A DNA stretch of 53,968 nucleotides, from the NCBI GenBank assembly GCA_012519975.1, contig JAAYPE010000039.1, positions 1 to 53,968 on the forward strand, read 5' to 3'. How positions within the stretch are numbered: position 1 is the first letter of the stretch; every line of letters starts with the position of its first letter. The stretch comes from Clostridiales bacterium (lineage in GTDB: Bacteria; Bacillota; Clostridia; Oscillospirales; Acutalibacteraceae). Below, piece by piece: positions 14,764 to 23,102 of this stretch. The notes beneath the pieces are model-generated. The model ran no database searches. It was not told where the DNA came from and saw only the letters and a list, made by a program, of their open reading frames with translations. Both the position numbers and the translations under genes were made by a program.

Positions 14764-16479
14764 TTAACCTAGTTCAATACTTTTTGCAGGAACAATAGCT
14801 TTCTCGCTCGGCTTGTGCATAATCTTTACCGCATCACCAACATTTAAAATTATTGCCATCTCACTATCGCTTGCACTAATTGAATAATAGATAGAAGCCT
14901 CTGCAAGCTTTATATAATAAATGCTGTTACCGTTCACAACTGCCGATTTTATATCTGCAATTGTACCTGAAACCTCTACTTGTTGCTTGTCCTGTTCCTC
15001 AACCTCTTCTAACGGTGCAACATCAATAATAATTCCCTTTTCCCTCAGCAAATCTGCATAGTTCTTAGAACATTCCACAAGTGAATTTCCCGTTGCAACC
15101 ACTTGATATTGCTCCACATTTACCATTGCATATTGTTTTACAAGGTTTGATTTATCTTTAAGTGCCATAAAATAAGTTGGCTCTCCACTAATATTTAGCA
15201 GTAGCGGAAAAGTTGCCTTATAATTATATTGCTGAACCACACCCTGGGCAGAATCCGCCGCAGAAATTTCTTTAGCACCAGCAATCGAATAATAGTTTGC
15301 CTCTTTAGTTCTTTGATTTATCAAAACAAAACCAACAATAGATTGGTCATCCGTCACCGAAGTAACACCAGTATAAAGATAAACATCATCATCAAGAGCC
15401 AAATAATTATAACCCTCTGTTGTCACCTTAACACCACGCTGACCAATAATCGAGTTCCAAAAACCCTTTTGATATTGACCAAAATAGTCATATTGTTCAA
15501 TAAGCAAATTCGATGAATACACCCTGTCTATCCATTGCAGTTCTTTTTTAGTATTGGTATCTTCAACAGAATAATAAGTGCATTCGCCAGTAACTGCGTG
15601 TACCAAAACCGACCCAACAATATCCTTACCGCCAAAAAGCCCGATTTTTTTCTCTACCCTTGGGCAAACCCAGTATGGCTCACCATTTTCATCAATTTCA
15701 AAAACAGGCTCATCAAACATATAGGTCGGATAATTAAATCTGAGATGGCGAATTAAATACCTATTAAAATATTCACAAGTCGAGTATTTCATACCCTCTT
15801 TAAGACGCACAACCTCAACCTCCTGACTCACCATATCTATAATAAGGTATGCAGGTAGCCCCTCGCTTTTGTTTATAAACCATTTAATAATATCGCTATA
15901 TTTAAGCGGAGTTACGCGAACGGGCTTGTTCTTATAATTTATTTGAGTATAATAATCGTCAACCGAAAATTGAGAAATCATATCCTCAAGTTCTCCAATC
16001 TTTCGGTCGCCTAGCATCTCTGTAGAATCAAGGTCTATCATCGGAACGCTTGAAAAATCTACCTCTTCAATGTCCGTTTCAAACTTGCCAGAGCTTACAT
16101 CAATAAGCTTGCTATATGAATCTGCACGAAACAAAGCCGATGATGCAATAGCACCAATTGCAACAACTCCAACGAGTACACCGATAATAGTTACGCCCGA
16201 CACCAATTGACGCTCAAAAAAAGTTTTATCTCCCGACGGATTTTTAGCACTTGAATTAATCCACGCAACAAAAGAATATATTGCAACAACGAGTCCTAAG
16301 AAAAAATACAAATCAAGCGAGTGAATATTAAATACCGGCAAAGTAAAGTAATAAACAATTGCAGAAACTACAAGAGTCACAATCACATTAGTCAAAATTT
16401 TTAGTTGCCACTTTTCTGGAAAAACTACAGGTCGCTTTTGTATATAATCTGGTTTTCCCTGTCCTTTATTTTTTTTCAT
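14764..16479 (-). CDS. Membrane protein of unknown function with large external domain
   Basis: A 571-residue protein with three N-terminal hydrophobic segments (about 28-50, 57-75, 92-115) and then about 450 residues without membrane segments, presumably outside. The soluble part repeats a beta-rich theme, with GEPYWVCPR, TGECTYYSVEDT, KEANYYSI and GEPTYFMALKD, suggesting several related modules; a last small domain (about 520-571) looks like an OB-type barrel. I recall such proteins as conserved hypotheticals in Clostridia (sometimes filed near CvpA), with no proven function. GGAGG stands six bases before the second of two ATGs. Its 3' end and terminator are triplicated downstream. Confidence 0.7.
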   Translation of the reverse strand: MKKNKGQGKPDYIQKRPVVFPEKWQLKILTNVIVTLVVSAIVYYFTLPVFNIHSLDLYFFLGLVVAIYSFVAWINSSAKNPSGDKTFFERQLVSGVTIIGVLVGVVAIGAIASSALFRADSYSKLIDVSSGKFETDIEEVDFSSVPMIDLDSTEMLGDRKIGELEDMISQFSVDDYYTQINYKNKPVRVTPLKYSDIIKWFINKSEGLPAYLIIDMVSQEVEVVRLKEGMKYSTCEYFNRYLIRHLRFNYPTYMFDEPVFEIDENGEPYWVCPRVEKKIGLFGGKDIVGSVLVHAVTGECTYYSVEDTNTKKELQWIDRVYSSNLLIEQYDYFGQYQKGFWNSIIGQRGVKVTTEGYNYLALDDDVYLYTGVTSVTDDQSIVGFVLINQRTKEANYYSIAGAKEISAADSAQGVVQQYNYKATFPLLLNISGEPTYFMALKDKSNLVKQYAMVNVEQYQVVATGNSLVECSKNYADLLREKGIIIDVAPLEEVEEQDKQQVEVSGTIADIKSAVVNGNSIYYIKLAEASIYYSISASDSEMAIILNVGDAVKIMHKPSEKAIVPAKSIELG

Positions 16480-16504
16480 CATAAACCTCCGTGTTTAATA
16501 TTTT

Positions 16505-16519
16505 TGTTAAATATTAACA
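16505..16519. promoter_or_regulatory. Palindrome between divergent genes
   Basis: TGTTAA-ATA-TTAACA is a perfect 6-base-arm palindrome in the AT-rich space between the membrane-protein gene (minus) and the nucleotidase gene (plus). It could be an operator for either. Nothing else supports it. Confidence 0.3.
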
Positions 16520-16634
16520 TATACTATTATATCCATAAAACCTAATAATTGCAATAAGATTATTGTATTCCCTGATTTTATGTATTATCATATTAGAACA
16601 ATCATAAAAATTAAAAGACAAAGGAGCCACACAA

Positions 16635-17219
16635 ATGCCTGAATACAACTTTTTTGCGTTTACATCAAGAATGAAATATATAAATCGCTGGTCACTTATG
16701 CGAAACACACAAAACGAAAATCTAAGCCAGCACTCGCACGAAGTCGCCGTTATTGCCCACGCACTTGCAGTAATTTCAAACAAACGATTTGGCACAAACT
16801 ACAATTCAGAAAGGGCAGCACTTATCGGACTTTATCACGATACATCCGAAATTTTAACAGGAGATATGCCAACTCCGGTAAAATATCACAGCCCCGAAAT
16901 TAGAGACGCTTTTAAAGGTGTTGAAAACATCGCTACAAAAAAATTAATAAAAATGCTCCCCGATGATTTAAAGGATGAATATCAAAAAATCCTTTTTGAA
17001 CAAGACGAAGATGCAAAGCTATGGGAACTTGTAAAAGCTGCAGACAAAATCAGCGCCCTTATAAAATGTATAGAAGAAGAAAAAGCAGGCAACACAGAAT
17101 TTTCAAAGGCTGCAGAATCAATAAAAAAGGTAATCAAAGATATGAATATGCCCGTTGCCAATGTTTTTATAAAAGAATTTTTACCAGCATACTCCCTAAC
17201 TCTTGACCAGTTAGATTAA
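16635..17219 (+). CDS. 5'-deoxynucleotidase, YfbR-like HD-domain protein
   Basis: A 194-residue HD-domain phosphohydrolase that removes phosphate from deoxynucleoside 5'-monophosphates. Every residue I know as important in E. coli YfbR is at the same position: Arg18, His33, His68-Asp69, Glu72, Asp77 and Asp137. Length is also that of the family (about 199). It is cytosolic. AGGAG lies nine bases before the ATG. It is a single gene ending 115 bp before the next ATG/TTG. Likely role: nucleotide-pool balance and thymidine synthesis. Confidence in the family is high; the exact substrate range is inferred. Confidence 0.92.
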   Translation: MPEYNFFAFTSRMKYINRWSLMRNTQNENLSQHSHEVAVIAHALAVISNKRFGTNYNSERAALIGLYHDTSEILTGDMPTPVKYHSPEIRDAFKGVENIATKKLIKMLPDDLKDEYQKILFEQDEDAKLWELVKAADKISALIKCIEEEKAGNTEFSKAAESIKKVIKDMNMPVANVFIKEFLPAYSLTLDQLD

Positions 17220-17250
17220 ATTTCTATGCAAAATGGGTTAAAATTTTTGG

Positions 17251-17279
17251 TTGTATTTTAATTTTTGTAATGCTATAAT
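17251..17279 (+). promoter_or_regulatory. Promoter of the DUF368 gene
   Basis: TTGTAT (17251-17256) and a perfect TATAAT (17274-17279) are spaced by 17 bp, 55 bp before the chosen TTG start. Confidence 0.7.
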
Positions 17280-17334
17280 ACTTTTCGTGTTAAAAGTTTT
17301 AACCAATATTTGTACAAAAGTGAGGTATTTATCC

Positions 17335-18180
17335 TTGAAAAGCAATATACTATTATTTATCAAAGGCTTTGTAATCGGAATTGCAAACCTAATCCCTGGA
17401 GTTAGCGGTGGAACTCTTGCAATCACCCTTGGTATTTATGAGCGTTTGATAGAAATTTTGAGCAACTTTAAATCGAATGTAAGAGAAAATATCAAATTTT
17501 TAATTCCCATTTTTTTAGGAGTAGGCGCATCAATACTAAGTCTTAGTGGGCTAATAAGCCTTTGCCTAGAGCGTTTTTTGCTCCCAACAATTATGCTTTT
17601 TGTAGGTGCAATTTTGGGAGGACTGCCAATGCTTTGTAAAAAGTTAAACGGTAGCAAACTGTCCTTTTCAAGGGCTGCATCATTTTTAGGTGCATTTTTC
17701 ATTGTTATCCTCGCTACTGTTTTAGGTAGTGGGAACTCCGTAAGTTTTAGTAAAATCGGAGTCTTAGAGCTTATCAAGCTGTTTTTTGTTGGCGGACTTG
17801 CATCAACAACAATGGTTGTGCCTGGCGTTAGTGGCTCTGCCCTTTTAATGACACTCGGATATTACAAACCAATTATAGATACAGTAAAATCACTTACAGA
17901 TTTTAGTATCCTCGGGCATAATTTAGCAATTGTCCTTCCCTTTGGATTTGGAATAATTGTAGGAATTTTACTTATTGCAAAGCTTATTGATTATCTTCTC
18001 AAAAAGCACGAAATTGCAACATATTTTGGAATTATTGGGTTCGTAATTGCGTCAGTAGTTTCAATAATTTATCAAAATTTCTTTGTAGGTGGGTTAATTT
18101 CCGTACTGTGGACAGATTTATTATTTGGAATAATCCTTTGTGCCGGCGGTTTTTATGGTGCATATAAATTAGGCGACTAG
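17335..18180 (+). CDS. DUF368 membrane protein, PopT-type polyprenyl-phosphate transporter
   Basis: A 281-residue protein with about eight membrane segments. The family mark is the first segment: GFVIGIANLIPGVSGGTLA followed by GIYERLIE; a second similar motif (TTMVVPGVSGSALLM) lies near residue 165, showing the inverted duplication of the family. DUF368 proteins were shown to recycle undecaprenyl phosphate across the membrane for cell-wall synthesis. The TTG start is chosen because GTGAGG precedes it at nine bases and the promoter lies just upstream; a longer frame would start inside the promoter. It ends at a terminator shared with lexA. The FHA-SEDS-PBP wall operon lies 1 kb away. Confidence 0.85.
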   Translation: MKSNILLFIKGFVIGIANLIPGVSGGTLAITLGIYERLIEILSNFKSNVRENIKFLIPIFLGVGASILSLSGLISLCLERFLLPTIMLFVGAILGGLPMLCKKLNGSKLSFSRAASFLGAFFIVILATVLGSGNSVSFSKIGVLELIKLFFVGGLASTTMVVPGVSGSALLMTLGYYKPIIDTVKSLTDFSILGHNLAIVLPFGFGIIVGILLIAKLIDYLLKKHEIATYFGIIGFVIASVVSIIYQNFFVGGLISVLWTDLLFGIILCAGGFYGAYKLGD

Positions 18181-18201
18181 TAAACTTTATATTAAACAAC
18201 A

Positions 18202-18238
18202 AACCTGTATCAAACTAAAATGATACAGGTTATTTTAA
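18202..18238 (+). terminator. Terminator after the DUF368 gene
   Basis: AACCTGTATCA (18202-18212) and TGATACAGGTT (18221-18231) form a perfect 11-bp stem with an 8-base loop, followed by ATTTTAATG. It lies between converging genes and may serve lexA as well. Confidence 0.75.
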
Positions 18239-18300
18239 TGTGTATAATAATTTGTTTTTATATCCTTAGCCGAGTTTGCACAAATAAGCTTCGTTGCGTT

Positions 18301-18891
18301 TTAATAAAAACGCATAACAGAAACAACCTTGCCTAAAATTGCAACCTCTTTAGAAATAATTGGTTCATACGCATCATTTTCTGGTTGAAGCCTAAAGTGA
18401 TTGTCCTCTTTATAAAAAGTTTTTACAGTTGCCTCATCGTCAATCATTGCAATCACCATTTCACCGTTTGATGCTACAGGTGTTTTTTCTGCAACGACAA
18501 TATCACCGTTTAAAATCCCTGCTTTTATCATACTGTCGCCACGCACACGCAAAGCGAACAAAGGCCTATCCCTAGAAACACGGCCAGAATAAGGAATATA
18601 TTCCTCAATTTGTTCAACTGCAAGTATAGGCATACCGGCTGTAACCGTTCCTAAAAGGGGAACGCTCGTAACATTATCGCACTGGCCAACAATTCTAATA
18701 GAACGCTTTAGCATTGGGTCACGCTGAATGTATCCCTCTCTTTCTAAAGTATCCAAATTCGCCTGAACAGACGATGTAGATTTAAGCCCAACTGCTGCAC
18801 CAATCTCACGAACAGAGGGTGGAACCCCGTCCCTTGTGCGTTCTAAGAGATATTCATATATTCTGCGTTGTGTATCATTAATTGTTCCCAT
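18301..18891 (-). CDS. lexA: LexA, SOS-response repressor
   Basis: A 196-residue repressor. The N-terminal winged helix (about 1-65) carries the PPSVREIG..VGLKSTSSVQ recognition part. The C-terminal peptidase has the Ala85-Gly86 cleavage site (TVTAGMP), Ser120 (GDSM) and Lys157 (ATVK). RecA filaments trigger self-cleavage and release of SOS genes. The ATG of MGTIND is chosen because GGGGGT stands five to ten bases before it; an upstream TTG overlaps that site. The promoter at 18975-19003 is overlapped by a LexA box, so the gene controls itself. Another box controls the small gene at 898. Confidence 0.96.
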   Translation of the reverse strand: MGTINDTQRRIYEYLLERTRDGVPPSVREIGAAVGLKSTSSVQANLDTLEREGYIQRDPMLKRSIRIVGQCDNVTSVPLLGTVTAGMPILAVEQIEEYIPYSGRVSRDRPLFALRVRGDSMIKAGILNGDIVVAEKTPVASNGEMVIAMIDDEATVKTFYKEDNHFRLQPENDAYEPIISKEVAILGKVVSVMRFY

Positions 18892-18974
18892 AAGCGCTAC
18901 CCCCAAAATAAAATTTTATAATCCGTATACCAATAAGAGTTCTCAAAATCCAAAGTCAATCATAAACTTTACTC

Positions 18975-19003
18975 ATTATATCACACAAACAACAAAAAAG
19001 CAA
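18975..19003 (-). promoter_or_regulatory. lexA promoter
   Basis: On the minus strand, TTGCTT (18998-19003) and a perfect TATAAT (18975-18980) are spaced by 17 bp. The -35 box lies within the LexA operator. Confidence 0.75.
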
Positions 19004-19015
19004 ACATTTGTTTGC
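19000..19015. promoter_or_regulatory. LexA operator of lexA
   Basis: GCAAACATTTGTTTGC is a 16-bp palindrome (two central bases apart) with AAAC-N4-GTTT, a relaxed form of the GAAC-N4-GTTC box. It overlaps the -35 region of lexA and shares AACATTTGTT with the box at 863-878. Confidence 0.7.
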
Positions 19016-19053
19016 AGTTTTTTATATTTTAAAAATTTTCAAACAAAACAGGT

Positions 19054-19081
19054 TTGCAAAAAACATAACATATTGTATAAA
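19054..19081 (+). promoter_or_regulatory. Promoter of the FHA-SEDS-PBP operon
   Basis: TTGCAA (19054-19059) and TATAAA (19076-19081) are spaced by 16 bp, about 130 bp before the GTG of the FHA gene. The LexA box lies only 40 bp upstream. The rest of 18892-19208 is AT-rich with no other feature. Confidence 0.45.
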
Positions 19082-19208
19082 AAGATTATTTATAATCGAA
19101 TTATTAAGATTAATCTCCACAAAGGTTAAAAAACGGTTACGAATGGCATAGCTTTGTTGACTTTTAGCCGTTTAAAAAGTACAATAAGCAAAAAGGGGGT
19201 GCGGTAAA

Positions 19209-19997
19209 GTGGAATTTTTTACTATTGTAGGAAGATATTTTTTGCCATTTATCGCCTTTTTCGTTCTGCTAAACTGTGCCTTTTCATTATTAAAAGGCAA
19301 CAAAAAAACAGGCACTCTGGGGTATCTTGTAAACTCTGCTAACGGAGACAGAATTCCTCTAAAGGGATTTGAAACCTCTGTTGGCCGTAGCAACTCGTGC
19401 GACATAGTTTTATCATACAATACTGTGTCACGCTTTCACGCTGTTTTATCAAAACATAAAAAAGGTTGGTATGTAGCAGACACAAACTCAAAAACTGGCA
19501 CTTTTATTAATACCCAAAAGGTAGATAGTCGTGCCGAAGTTGAAAATGGCGATTCCATTGTTTTTGGAAACGCTGTTTTTAGGTTTGTAGACGCACTTGT
19601 TGAACAGCAAATGCCCCATTTTGAACCCGAGCCTGTACCAAAACTTTATATAGCAGATGAAGAATTTTTTACGGGAGATGTTTGGAGCGACAGTAAAAAC
19701 TCCGCCTCGTGTGCAATTATTAATGATTCTACTGGAGAAACATTTTTGCTAGACAATTTTCAAACCTGCCTAATTGGTCGAAGTAGTGAAGCACAAATTC
19801 AAATTGATTTTCCTTCTGTTTCTCGAAATCACGCACTTTTAAGCAGACAAGGGAATAGATGGCTTATAGAGGATTTAGACTCAACTTGTGGAACATTTTT
19901 AAATTCAAATCAGATATATGATGTACAAAAGCTTGCAAATGATGATATTTTAGATATCGGTGGAAATACACTTGTATTTAAAAGTAATAGGTATTAA
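19209..19997 (+). CDS. Membrane-anchored protein with two FHA domains
   Basis: A 262-residue protein with one N-terminal membrane segment (about 6-24) and two forkhead-associated domains, which bind phosphothreonine. FHA 1 has TSVGRSNSCDI, TVSRFHA and NSKTGTFIN (about 58-125); FHA 2 has LIGRSSEAQI, SVSRNHA and DSTCGTFLN (about 185-258). All key Arg, Ser and His residues of both domains are present. Start is GTG with AGGGGGTG upstream. It is 14 bp before the SEDS gene and thus the first gene of a wall-synthesis operon. The same gene order (FHA, rodA, pbpA) is known from Actinobacteria, where FHA proteins read kinase signals. No kinase gene is in this window. Confidence 0.85.
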   Translation: MEFFTIVGRYFLPFIAFFVLLNCAFSLLKGNKKTGTLGYLVNSANGDRIPLKGFETSVGRSNSCDIVLSYNTVSRFHAVLSKHKKGWYVADTNSKTGTFINTQKVDSRAEVENGDSIVFGNAVFRFVDALVEQQMPHFEPEPVPKLYIADEEFFTGDVWSDSKNSASCAIINDSTGETFLLDNFQTCLIGRSSEAQIQIDFPSVSRNHALLSRQGNRWLIEDLDSTCGTFLNSNQIYDVQKLANDDILDIGGNTLVFKSNRY

Positions 19998-20011
19998 AGG
20001 AGGCTATTTCT

Positions 20012-21247
20012 TTGACCGGTGCAAAATGGTTACCCACACTTATACTATTAACGGCATTTCAAGTGCTTTCTGCTGGGCAAGTCGTAATTTCAAAAGATGG
20101 AATTAGCAAACAAAGTGCCATAATTTTTGGTTTATATATTGCAATAGAATGGATATACACAATAGTTTCTAGCATAGTCCGTAAAAAAGCAAGTCCCGCT
20201 TTAGAATTTGTCGCATTTTTTTTAACAGGCATAGGGCTTGTAATTGTTGCAAGTGTTGATGAAAAGTTGCTAAAAACTCAGTTCGTAGCTGTTGTTATCG
20301 GTTTTTTATGCTATGTTTTTTTACTATGGTTAATTTCAAGTATGGACAGAGCAATGGCTATGCGACTTCCAATGGGAATAGCCGCAATTGGCCTTTTAAT
20401 AATAACGCTCGCCCTTGCAACAAACAGAAACGGTGCATACAACTGGATTTATATTGGCTCTTTTTCAATTCAGCCATCAGAGCTTGTAAAAGTTGCATTT
20501 ATTTTTGTAGGCGCAGCGGCACTAGAAAAACTCCAATCAACTAGAAGTCTTACCCAGTATATTGCTTTTGCAGTTGTGTGCATAATTCTTTTATTTTTAA
20601 TGAAAGACCTCGGAACTGCACTTGTTTTTTTCTTCACCTTTTTAATTTTAGCTTTTATGCGCTCTGGAGATATTCGCACAATAATCCTTGTATGTGTTGC
20701 CGCCGCAATGGGAGCAGCGCTCGTAGTTCTTGTAAAATCCGATTATGTAATTAGACGATTTTCAACATACCGTCATATCTGGGACGATATGGACGGAAGC
20801 GGATACCAGCAAACAAGAGTGCTTATATATAGCGTAAGCGGTGGACTTTTTGGTGTTGGAATAGGACACGGAAAACTTAAAAACATCTTCGCCGCCACTG
20901 AGGACTTAGTGTTTGGTGTGCTGTGTGAAGAGTGGGGTATACTTATGGGAATTATTGTAATTCTCTGCTTTGCCTTTATAGCAACACATAGCATAAAATG
21001 TGCAATAGGATGCCGTTACGCATTTTATACAATCGCAGCTGTAGCCGCTGGTGGACTTTTACTTTTTCAAGCAAGCCTTAATATTTTTGGAGTTACAGAC
21101 TTTTTACCAATGACAGGCATAACTCTTCCATTCATCAGCCGTGGAGGCTCCAGTGCAATAAGTTGTTGGTCGTTAATCGCATTTATAAAAGCTGCCGACA
21201 ATCGAACTTGGCTCGGCTCTCGTTATCATACGGAGGTTGTAGAATGA
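20012..21247 (+). CDS. SEDS-family peptidoglycan glycosyltransferase (FtsW/RodA/SpoVE)
   Basis: A 411-residue integral membrane protein with about ten segments. Family marks are AYNWIYIGSFSIQPSELVK (RodA/FtsW signature, near residue 150), the DLGTALVFF segment, the large loop with GSGYQQTR and GGLFGVGIGHGK, EEWG, and the final PFISRGGSS motif. SEDS proteins polymerise lipid II into glycan strands together with a class B PBP. Start is TTG after AAGGAGG. It overlaps the PBP gene by four bases (ATGA), so the two are made as a pair. RodA, FtsW and SpoVE cannot be told apart here. Confidence 0.9.
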   Translation: MTGAKWLPTLILLTAFQVLSAGQVVISKDGISKQSAIIFGLYIAIEWIYTIVSSIVRKKASPALEFVAFFLTGIGLVIVASVDEKLLKTQFVAVVIGFLCYVFLLWLISSMDRAMAMRLPMGIAAIGLLIITLALATNRNGAYNWIYIGSFSIQPSELVKVAFIFVGAAALEKLQSTRSLTQYIAFAVVCIILLFLMKDLGTALVFFFTFLILAFMRSGDIRTIILVCVAAAMGAALVVLVKSDYVIRRFSTYRHIWDDMDGSGYQQTRVLIYSVSGGLFGVGIGHGKLKNIFAATEDLVFGVLCEEWGILMGIIVILCFAFIATHSIKCAIGCRYAFYTIAAVAAGGLLLFQASLNIFGVTDFLPMTGITLPFISRGGSSAISCWSLIAFIKAADNRTWLGSRYHTEVVE

Positions 21248-22620
21248 ACAAGATTTCAAAGCGCTCCAAAATTTTATATATGCTTGTTTTTGCTTTTCTT
21301 ATTGGTGCAATTCTCCTTATTTTCACCCTTTTTAAAAACGCAGAAACTTGGGCGCTTAAAAGAGTAAATCAGCATATTTATACTAATGGTCAACTTGTTT
21401 CTGCCGGAACAATTTATGACAGAAACGGAGTAGTACTTGCCCAAACGGTTGACGGCAAGCGTGTTTTCAATCCAGACAAAACGATTAGATGTTCAACCCT
21501 TCATACCGTGGGTGACCTTTCAGGATTTATTGCAACGGGCGCTCATTATGCCTTTAGGTCAGACCTTACGGGATACAGTATAATTGATGGAGTTTATAAC
21601 ATTGAACGGCACGGAGAAGATGGTAAAGACCTGCATTTAACAATTGACTCAAAGCTTTGCGCACAAGCCTATAATGCACTGGGAAACAACAAAGGCACAA
21701 TAGGAGTGCTAAATTATAAAACGGGTGAGATTATCTGTATGGTTTCCGCCCCAACTTTTGATATAAATAATAAACCAAAGGATATTGACACAAACGATAG
21801 TGGCAGGTACGATGGCATTTATTTAAATCGATTTTTATCAGGTGTTTTTACACCAGGGTCAACATTTAAAATTGTAACAGCCGCTAGTGCAATTGATAAT
21901 ATACCTGACATTTTTTCAAGAACATTTACTTGCACGGGCAGTTATAAAACTTCAACAGGCACAGTTGTCTGCAACGGTGTTCACGGCACAGTAAATTTTG
22001 AAAAAGCATTAAACCGTTCTTGTAACAGTGCCTTTGCCCAAATCGCCGAAGAGCTAGGAAACGAAAATTTAACAGCAACAGCTGAAAGACTAGGCTTTAA
22101 TAAAAGAATTCAACTTGATGGAAAAGTAAATGTTGCAAAAAGCTATTTTACTTTAAACGATGCTGTTAGTGTTGATAGAGGCTGGGCAGGAATCGGGCAG
22201 TACAAAACGCTTGCAAACCCCTTGCATATGGCAACATTGATGGGAGCAATTGCATCAAACGGAAATTGTCCGATGCCTCATATTTTGACAAAAAAGACGC
22301 AATTTTTTAATCTAACCCCATCATCAACTCTGCGATATATGGATATAACAACAGCAAATCAACTCTCCGATATGTTGCGCTCAAATGTTAAGGATTTTTA
22401 TGGCGATTCAAAGTTTCCAAACCTTGAAATGTGTGGCAAAACGGGAACCGCAGAAGTTGCAGGAAAAAAACCTCACGCTTGGTTTGTAGGCTTTTCAAGA
22501 AACCCAAACACGCCACTAGCAATAGTAGTAGTCCTAGAAAATAGTGGTGGTACAGGAATTGGAACGGCAGTCCCCGTCGCAAATAAAGTAATGCAAGCAG
22601 CCGTTAATTCATCCTTTTAA
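21244..22620 (+). CDS. Class B penicillin-binding protein (transpeptidase)
   Basis: A 458-residue protein with one N-terminal membrane anchor (about 12-30). The transpeptidase motifs are STFK (Ser206-Lys209), SCN in NRSCNSAF and KTGTAE near residue 400. The ATG is chosen from GGAGG upstream and the ATGA overlap with the SEDS gene. It is much shorter than FtsI/PBP2 (600-700 residues): the N-terminal pedestal is reduced to about 100 residues, as in actinobacterial PbpA and in SpoVD-less short forms. Role: cross-linking of glycan strands made by its SEDS partner. A terminator follows directly. Confidence 0.9.
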   Translation: MNKISKRSKILYMLVFAFLIGAILLIFTLFKNAETWALKRVNQHIYTNGQLVSAGTIYDRNGVVLAQTVDGKRVFNPDKTIRCSTLHTVGDLSGFIATGAHYAFRSDLTGYSIIDGVYNIERHGEDGKDLHLTIDSKLCAQAYNALGNNKGTIGVLNYKTGEIICMVSAPTFDINNKPKDIDTNDSGRYDGIYLNRFLSGVFTPGSTFKIVTAASAIDNIPDIFSRTFTCTGSYKTSTGTVVCNGVHGTVNFEKALNRSCNSAFAQIAEELGNENLTATAERLGFNKRIQLDGKVNVAKSYFTLNDAVSVDRGWAGIGQYKTLANPLHMATLMGAIASNGNCPMPHILTKKTQFFNLTPSSTLRYMDITTANQLSDMLRSNVKDFYGDSKFPNLEMCGKTGTAEVAGKKPHAWFVGFSRNPNTPLAIVVVLENSGGTGIGTAVPVANKVMQAAVNSSF

Positions 22621-22626
22621 AAAGTA

Positions 22627-22660
22627 AATCACATCTCTTTTCGAGGTGTGATTTTTTTTA
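22627..22660 (+). terminator. Terminator of the FHA-SEDS-PBP operon
   Basis: AATCACATCTC and GAGGTGTGATT pair over 11 bases with one wobble, followed by eight T. A near-identical hairpin stands at 23748-23781. Confidence 0.85.
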
Positions 22661-22710
22661 TTGTATTATGCTTTTTAAAATTGACATCGAGCTGACTTTA
22701 CTATCTTTTA

Positions 22711-22830
22711 TTAATGCTAATTATATTTTATTGTTATTTGTTAATGTCGGTTATATTTTACTATCATTTGTTAATGTCGGTTATGTTTTATTGTCATTTG
22801 TTAATCTCGATTATATTTTATTGTCTTTTA
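22711..22830 (+). repeat. 30-bp tandem repeat, four units
   Basis: Units of exactly 30 bp start at 22711, 22741, 22771 and 22801, each TTAATG/C followed by a TTATATTTTA core. Because 30 is a multiple of three, a frame of 64 codons stays open across them, but it has no ribosome-binding site. Confidence 0.85.
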
Positions 22831-22881
22831 ACCAATGTTGAATTTAATGTTTACTGTTCTCTAACCGATGTTAACTTAACC

Positions 22882-23047
22882 CCCACACAATGTATTACCA
22901 GTGTCTAAGAGTAAAATCATTATGCCACTCCATAACCCCACACATTCATTACCTGTGTCTAGAATTAAAGTTATAATGCAACTATCGGTTAACCCACACA
23001 CCTATCAATTGTGCCTAAAAGTAAAAGACTGATGTTTTTAGCAATTA
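22882..23047 (+). repeat. Repeat family R2, array of three units
   Basis: Units of 55-56 bp start with CCCACACA at 22882, 22937 and 22993, each followed by GTGTCTAA or TGCCTAA and AGTAAA. The CACAC and GTGTC parts can pair weakly. More units lie at 23238, 23548 and 48547. Confidence 0.75.
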
Positions 23048-23102
23048 AATCGCATATTTCTTATTGTATTTAAAAATACAAATAAACTTACCACATCGTA
23101 GC

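Larger units (their letters stand above)
14321..14874 (-). repeat. 198-bp tandem repeat: gene 3' end plus terminator, three copies
   Basis: Units start at 14321, 14519 and 14717, each with AATCGGGACAAGG, so the period is exactly 198 bp. The third unit runs into the intact 571-residue gene and matches the others up to about 14874. Units 1 and 2 carry another 40 bp that differ from the intact gene. Each unit has the gene's last codons and its own GGGAC...GTCCC terminator. Copies differ by a few bases, mostly synonymous. Confidence 0.9.

Noticed and set aside
22714..22908. A 64-codon frame with 10-residue repeats (Met-Ser-Val-Ile-Phe-Tyr...)
   Set aside because: The 30-bp DNA repeat keeps any frame open; there is no ribosome-binding site or promoter, and the sequence continues into R2 repeats.
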